DNA from: JANXQG01 sp963780045
GTDB taxonomy: Bacteria; Planctomycetota; Planctomycetia; Pirellulales; Thermoguttaceae
Assembly: GCA_963780045.1 (NCBI GenBank)
Contig: CAVZZZ010000001.1
Location: 3,534,001-3,598,000, forward strand
DNA length: 64,000 bases
Reading direction: 5' to 3'
The notes under the pieces are model-generated. The model had not been told where the DNA came from, searched no databases, and saw only the letters and a list, made by a program, of their open reading frames with translations. Of the stretch, positions 58,614-64,000 are shown piece by piece. Every line of letters begins with the position of its first letter. Position 1 is the stretch's first letter. The translations under genes were made by a program, and so were the position numbers.

Positions 58614-60254
58614 CTAGGCCGGGCGGGGTCCAGCCGCCGCGCTCGTCAAAGCCAAAGGCTTGCGGCCGCCGTCGGGCGCTTCGCGGATGGCAACGGACGA
58701 ACTGATCATGATTCCGTGCAGCCGCAGCTTGCTTCGCAGGCAGCCGCGGGTAATGCCGAGGATGGCCGCCGCCCGCGATTGATTGCCGTTGGTGTGCCGA
58801 AGCACGTCGGTCAGCAGCATCGACTCCATGTGCCAGACACTGTCGGCATAGAGCGAACCCATGCCGCCATGCAGCTGTTCCGCCACGTATTGGTGAAAGT
58901 CATCGTCCTGAGAGCGTGGAGCCGCTTCGTACACCGTGCTGCCGGCTTTGTGCTCTTTGCTCCGTGCTCCCTGCTCCGTGCTTTCGGCTCGCTGCTCGCT
59001 GTCGGCCATAAGGACTTCCGCGGGCAGGAATTCCGGCAGCAACGCCGGCCCGATAGCGTGCAACATGGCGTGCTTGAGCACGGTTTGCAGCTCGCGGACG
59101 TTTCCCGGCCAGTCGTACCGCAGCAGAAGCTCCATCGCTTCCGCGGCGACGTCCGTAATGGAAGTGCCCAGCTCGTCGTTGAACAGCCGCAGATAATGTT
59201 CGACCAGCAGGGCAATGTCCTCGCGGCGGTCGCGCAATCCCGGCAGCGCGATATGGTAGCCGTTGATGCGGAAGGACAAGTCGGAGCGGAACTCCTCGCC
59301 GAGCACCATTGCCTCCAGATCGCGGTTCGTGGCGGCGACGATGCGCACGTCGGTGCTGATCGTCTGGTTGCCGCCGACGCGCTGAAACTCCTTTTCTTGA
59401 ATGGCGCGGAGGACCTTGCTTTGCATGAGCAGCGGCATGTCGCCGATCTCGTCCAAGAATAGCGTGCCGCCGTCGCACTCCTCGAATTTGCCGATTCGCT
59501 GGCCGACGGCGCCGGTAAAGGCGCCTTTCTCGTGTCCGAAAAGCTCGCTCTCCAGGATTGACTCGGGGATCGCCGCGCAGTTCACGGCGAGGAACTTGTT
59601 GCCCGCGCGGTTGCTGTGCTGGTGAATGGCGCGGGCGACGAGTTCTTTTCCCGTGCCACTTTCGCCGCTGATGAGGACGTTAATGTTTTGCCCCGCCACG
59701 CGGCCAATGGCCTTGTACACCTCTTGCATGGCGGCACTTACACCCAGCAACGTGGGCGAGGCGATGCCGGCGTGGCTCGAGGCGCGGGGCACCTGCGTAG
59801 CGGGTTGGCCGTGGGCCGGCGCCGGGACGGCGGCCTCAGAATTGCGATTGTCTTCCGGGCGGGCATGGCCGTTGCCGTTGAGGCGGATGCGCGTGCTGAT
59901 GCGGATAGCGCGGCCGATCACGTCGCGGACTTTGGTTGCGTCCAGCGGCACGGTCAGAAAATCCATTGCGCCCAGCCGCGTCGACTCGATCGCCACTTCG
60001 CTGGCGCCGGCGGCGGTGATCAGAATGACGGGGACTGCCGGGTTGGACTGCCGGATTTGCTCCAAGGCGGAAAGGCTATGGCTGTCGGCGCCTTGAGCAT
60101 CCAACACGACCACGTCGGCTTGTATGGCGGCCGCGCCCTGCGCGGCTTCGCCCCGCAAGGCGGTCGTATGAATGGTGACGCCCGTGTTTTCAAAGCAGCG
60201 TTCGAAAACGTCAATCACGCTCCGATCGTCATCTACGATCAACAGCGAAGGCAT
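58614..60254 (-). CDS. Sigma-54-dependent response regulator (NtrC family)
   Basis: This protein of about 546 residues has a receiver (1-115), an AAA+ domain (about 195-430) and a C-terminal Fis-type helix-turn-helix (LTDVLRHTNGNQSRAAAILG). The receiver has the acidic pocket VDDDRS and the phosphoacceptor in VVLDAQGADS, but the conserved lysine is replaced by valine (FLTVPLD), so phosphorylation control may be unusual. The AAA+ part has GESGTGKELVARAI (Walker A), EKGAFTGAVGQR (the sigma-54 contact loop) and GGTLFLDEIGDM (Walker B). The start MPSLLIVDDD was chosen because it begins the receiver. Residues 455-480 are a repeat insertion. Confidence 0.9.
   Translation of the reverse strand: MPSLLIVDDDRSVIDVFERCFENTGVTIHTTALRGEAAQGAAAIQADVVVLDAQGADSHSLSALEQIRQSNPAVPVILITAAGASEVAIESTRLGAMDFLTVPLDATKVRDVIGRAIRISTRIRLNGNGHARPEDNRNSEAAVPAPAHGQPATQVPRASSHAGIASPTLLGVSAAMQEVYKAIGRVAGQNINVLISGESGTGKELVARAIHQHSNRAGNKFLAVNCAAIPESILESELFGHEKGAFTGAVGQRIGKFEECDGGTLFLDEIGDMPLLMQSKVLRAIQEKEFQRVGGNQTISTDVRIVAATNRDLEAMVLGEEFRSDLSFRINGYHIALPGLRDRREDIALLVEHYLRLFNDELGTSITDVAAEAMELLLRYDWPGNVRELQTVLKHAMLHAIGPALLPEFLPAEVLMADSEQRAESTEQGARSKEHKAGSTVYEAAPRSQDDDFHQYVAEQLHGGMGSLYADSVWHMESMLLTDVLRHTNGNQSRAAAILGITRGCLRSKLRLHGIMISSSVAIREAPDGGRKPLALTSAAAGPRPA
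58950..59005. repeat. In-gene repeat of the GGAGCAGGGAG family, copy 4
   Basis: On the minus strand the unit reads GGAGCAGGGAGC with neighbours of the same type. It encodes the linker SEQRAESTEQGARSKEHKAG between the AAA+ and DNA-binding domains, in frame. Only one arm of the hairpin is clear. Confidence 0.55.
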
Positions 60255-60486
60255 AGGTGCGCTTTCTTCTTTTCGCAAATCCGTTGCCGCAGAATTCCTC
60301 GATTCATTCCGCTCCCGCCGGCGTTTGACCTTCAAGACGACGGAAAACAATGCGACCATCGGAAAGCCCGTCCAACGGCCCCTTACTCAAGTATAGGTAG
60401 GTCCTGTGGGCGGGAAAGCCTATAAGCTCTTTTTTTCGCCAACACGGTCGGTGAAATGCCAGAATGACGGATTCCGCTACGGCACG

Positions 60487-63400
60487 TTAATGCCCGGATA
60501 TCAAAAGCGCAACGGGAAACTCTGTGAAAATGTCAGCCGCAGCGATTGTGGCCGCATCCGCGCGACAGGATTGTCCAGTGAACAGGTTGACAAGCGAATG
60601 CGGGGCGGGGTACTCGCGCCCAGCGAAGGGGTCCGGCAGCCCGATCCGCGTGTCTTGCCAAATGGCAGGACCGAGGGGCATGAAGTTGCCGACCCCGCGG
60701 CGGTGTCGGGCATGGGCCATCCGCGCCAGCATGCGTGGAACGACTACCATCACAAATTGATTGCCGGCGAGTTGCGTACCCGGCGGGTGCGCGGCGCCAT
60801 TTCCGGCGGCGTGCGACGCAAGCGGGATTACCTCGGACATCGGACGACAATCGGGAGGGCTCTCCGCACGCCAGGCAAAGGCGCACAAGTGCTCCGCTTG
60901 CGCGCCGGAGGCCGACAGCGGCACGTAGCACCCCTTGCGGAAAAGCTCCGCATGAGCGCGGCGAAACTCGAGTGTCTTCCAAGTGACGAAGAGCTTCATT
61001 CGCGGATCGGACAGACGCCTGGCCAAGCGCCGGGCGAGCGCCCATTGGGCTGCGCCGCCGCGCGCCGTCGCCTTCTGCAGTCCGTCCAACAGTCGCCATC
61101 GAAGGGCGAAATCGACCGGCCGTCGATTGTCCGGATCGACGAGGCTGAAGTCCCATAGTTCCTGTCCTTGGTAGGTATCAGGCACGCCCGGCGCGGTCAG
61201 TTTCAGCAGCAGTTGGGACAAGGAGTTGAAGAGGCCGAAACGGGCGACAACGGCATGGAACTCGACAAGTTGTGCAAGGAAGCGATTTTTTGGCGAAGGC
61301 TCCATCGCCGCGGCGACGAACTCCCGCAGCGCGGCTTCGTAGGCGGTGTTGGGGTTCAGCCAACTTGTATGCAGCTTGGCCTCATGAGCGGCCTTCTCCA
61401 TGTAGGCTTGCATCCGCGCGGTCAGTTCGCGGATGCCGGCGTCGTCGGGCGGCGCCAACGGCCAGATGGCCAGCAGCGACTGGTAGAACAAGTATTCGTC
61501 GCCGCGACTGGGGGCGTCGGCGCCATCCACTTCGCGGCGGTGGCGGCGATTGATCCGCGACCAGAGGTTCACCTTCCGTGCCCATTCGTGAGGAATCTCG
61601 GAGAGCACGTCGATCCGCGCCCGCGCGTCCTCGCTCCGCTTGGTGTCGTGCGTCATTGTGGCCAGCAGCGAGCCGGGCCAGTCCCGCAGCCGGCCCGCAT
61701 TTTCGCGATGGAAATCGTCGACGCTCACGGGCCGTCCGGAGGGATCGTCGCCCACCTCGTTGAGCGAGCTCAAGGGGAAATACCGGTAGAAGGCGGTGTC
61801 TTCGACGCCCTTCGCCGTCACGGGGCTGGTGACCTGCTGGAAGCGGCCGACGAACAATTCGCGCTCGCGGCTGCCGGCGGCGTCCAGCGGAGCCGGCTGC
61901 TCGAACAAGAGCACGTCGCGGACGAAGTCGAACGCCGGTCCGCCCAATTCCGGCGTGCGACGCTTGGCCTGAGCCACGGCGCGGAAGACAAAGCGGCGGT
62001 CGCGCTCCGAAATCTCTTGCGGGCGAAGGTAGGTCCGATAGACGGCGAAGCAGGCTATGATCTCCCGCAGCGCGTGGCGGAGCATGTTCAGCGTGTAATC
62101 GCGGAAGCGGCGGTGCCGCTCGGACAGGCGATTCAGCCGCCGGGCCAAAAGCTGCAGTTCGCTGGACATCGCGCCGCGAAGGATCGTAAGCTTCGAGTCG
62201 TGGACGACCTCGCGGAAATCGGCCGGCCGACCGACGAAACGGTCGAATACTCGCTTCAAATCGTGCAGCCCCTTCCAATCGACGAACAGGCCGTTGACCG
62301 TGCGCAGAAAGTCGTAGCCGGTCGAGCCGGCCGCCGGCCACTGCGCGGGAAGCGGCTCCTCCGGCCCAAGGATTTTTTCGACCACGACGTACAACGGCAA
62401 GTCCTTGTTTTCTTTGCCGCTGAAGATCGCTTGGAAGACGGCCGGCTCGAGGTCCGACCAGGCGGGGATGCCACCGTTGGGAGGCACCGGCGGGCCGGCA
62501 TGCGCAGGCCCGCCGTTGGAGCCAACCGGAGCGATGGCGCTAATTGCCGAGGCGCCTGAGCTGGCAAACGGTGGGCCTGCGCTCGCGGGGCTCGCTTGTG
62601 CCACCCTACTTTGTTGTTCGACTGTACTTGCCGCGATTGCAAGTGACGGCCGTGCGCTCGCCACCCGGTCTTGTCCCACCCTGCTTGCCTCCGCCAAGTC
62701 GGCCAACACCTTTTGTCCCAACGTTCGCACCCAACCATGCTGTAGCCGCCAAAGGTAATCGGTCGGATCGAACAGGCCGTCGATGTGGTCGATCCGCAGC
62801 CCCGAAACCTCTCGCCGCAGCAGCATCTCAAAGACCAGATGATGACTCTTCTCGAAGACGCCGGGGTCTTCCATGCAGACCGCCGCCAGGTCGTTGATGT
62901 CGAAGAAGCGGCGATAGTTGATTCTCATCGCCGGCGACCTTCCAATAGGCCAGGCGGTAAACCTGGGCGTCCAAGAGGCGATCGAGTTCGTCAAAGCTCT
63001 GCGGATTACCGGCGGCGCCGTTGAGCTCGGCGAGGTTCGCGGCGACAAACTCGGCTACGGCCGGACATTGCGCCGTAAGCTGGCCCAGCCGCTTCTTGAT
63101 TACTTCTTTTTCCCTCTGCCGCTCCCGCACGGCTTCGGCGGCTTGCTCGTTTCGATCGGGCAGGTGCTCCAGGGCTGTGAGGATGCTTTCCAGTTCCGAC
63201 AGGTCGGGCGAATCCGCCAAAGTAGCAGGCCCCGGGTACCCGCTTGCGGGTGACGTGCCGTCCACCAGCGCCAGTTTGAGCCGATCGATGTTCCGGCCGA
63301 GGACTTGCGGGTAGGTCTTGGGGTCCAACGGCAGCAGGCTTTTGTAAACGCGCAGCGCCGAACGCCCCATCGCGGTATTCCACGCGCAGTTGCCCGGACT

Positions 63401-63911
63401 CGAGGGCTTCACCGTATTGCTGGCCCAGTATCGGCAGCAGCAGGCGGTTGTGCAGCTCTTCCTTTACCGGGTCCCAGTCGATGTCGAAATAGCAGGCGTA
63501 AGGCGAGCCCGGCCCGTTCTCCAGGACATCGGTCCACCAGGCGTTTTCACCGGGGCTCGCGCTCATGTGATTGGGCACGATGTCCGGGATACGGCCCATG
63601 CCGCAGGTCCGCAGGGCCTCCATCAGGGCCTGGTGGTCGTCGGCGCTACCCAGCTCCGGGTTCAGCGAGTCATAATCGACGATCGCGTACCCGTGCGGGC
63701 TGCCGGTGCGGGCCTTGCGGTCCGGCGAAGTGTAGAGGTGGCCGACGCCAAGCGCATGAAGGTAGGGGACGATTTCCGCGGCGCGGGCGTAGTTCATCGC
63801 CTCGCGATCCAGTTGCAGGCGATAGGTAGAGACTGGTCGTGCGACTCGCTCGGCGAGTTCGCGCCGCAAGACATCCACGACTTGTCGCACCCAAGCGGAC
63901 AGCTCGATCAT
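60487..63911 (-). CDS. treY: Malto-oligosyltrehalose synthase
   Basis: This cytoplasmic GH13 enzyme of about 1140 residues converts the reducing end of maltodextrins to a trehalosyl unit, the first step of the TreYZ trehalose route. The N-terminal region has VSTYRLQLDREAMNYARAAE, SPHGYAIVDYDSLNPELG and VPNHMSASPGENAWWTDVLE. The catalytic region contains SGLRIDHIDGLFDPTDYLWR with the nucleophile aspartate, and the C-terminal part includes GVPDTYQGQELWDFSLVDPD. Breaks lie near 63358 and 62930. Two repeat inserts enlarge the protein: PASGYP at 63234-63252 and about 75 residues at 62466-62700. No treZ is in the window; it may lie beyond the right edge, or trehalose may be made elsewhere. Confidence 0.9.
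62466..62700. repeat. Repeat-derived insert of about 75 codons in treY
   Basis: This stretch holds GGCCTGCGCTCGCGGGG, CCACCCTACT and related units, encodes low-complexity Ala/Ser/Gly/Pro residues, and keeps the treY frame. It sits between the catalytic RIDHIDGLFDP region and the next conserved block, where other enzymes have a short loop. Confidence 0.65.
63234..63252. repeat. In-gene repeat GGGTACCCGCTTGCGGGTG, copy 2
   Basis: It is identical to the copy at 22731-22749, again inside a minus-strand gene and read in the same frame as PASGYP. Confidence 0.85.
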
Positions 63912-64000
63912 AATGGAATTGTAACGGGAAACCTTCAGTGCGACTCACTTTTAGGGCAAGCCGAGTGCCAATACTGACCCTCTTGGCGGCGATTTGTCGC

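Noticed and set aside
61168..62559. A 463-codon plus-strand frame inside treY
   Set aside because: It is antisense to conserved GH13 sequence and shows no domain of its own.

Overview
The window reads as chromosomal DNA of a planctomycete, most likely in or near the Pirellulales. The reasons are the high GC content, two large Ser/Thr protein kinases (one fused to an NTPase and a formylglycine-generating-enzyme-like domain), a PEP-CTERM protein with autotransporter-type repeats, LRR and TPR proteins, weak operon structure, and many short GC-rich palindromic repeats both between and inside genes. No rRNA, tRNA or CRISPR array was recognised.

Layout. 1-5.4 kb: the 3' part of a cyanide-insensitive-type cytochrome bd oxidase operon (cydAB), a cytochrome P460-like haem protein, an Ohr-type peroxidase and a convergent PAS sensor kinase. 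5.4-8.5 kb: a GNAT acetyltransferase gene cut in two by a complete IS66-family element (5581-8151) with a perfect 8-bp target duplication. 8.5-17.3 kb: a lipoprotein, an orphan histidine kinase, a giant TPR protein, a group II intron remnant that has lost its reverse transcriptase, and a SpoIIAA-like protein. 17.4-25.1 kb: an MMPL/RND exporter, a heptosyltransferase, a secreted TPR protein, a membrane protein and a CNNM/CorC protein. 25.1-31.6 kb: a repeat-rich spacer, degraded ORFs, an LRR protein and a PEP-CTERM protein. 31.7-42.5 kb: two kinase genes, rluA, a BaiN-like flavoprotein, a two-gene unknown module and a Tat-exported terpene-cyclase-fold protein. 42.5-44.3 kb: an SGNH hydrolase and a HigBA-type toxin-antitoxin pair. 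44.3-57.1 kb: a co-directional polysaccharide cluster with three paralogous GT-B-like enzymes, two GT2 enzymes, a very long sulfotransferase/WbsX protein, a GT4 enzyme, two methyltransferases and a lipoprotein. 57.1-63.9 kb: genes on the minus strand for a cyclase-fold protein with a haem-c motif, a GlsB-type membrane protein, a sigma-54 activator and malto-oligosyltrehalose synthase (treY).

How it fits together. The 44-57 kb block looks like one locus for building and modifying a surface polysaccharide: nucleotide-sugar glycosyltransfer, sulfation, methylation and a WbsX-type enzyme. The cyd/P460/Ohr group suggests respiration and detoxification under oxidative or nitrosative stress. The rest is loosely linked housekeeping and signalling.

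Two features of the whole window stand out. First, about 30 single frame breaks split genes that are otherwise well conserved. This pattern fits uncorrected indels in a draft assembly better than biology, so broken genes are annotated over their full span with the break positions. Second, at least eight protein-coding genes contain in-frame inserts made of palindromic or hairpin-forming repeats from several unrelated families. This resembles the intragenic palindromic elements of Rickettsia and is the most interesting pattern here.
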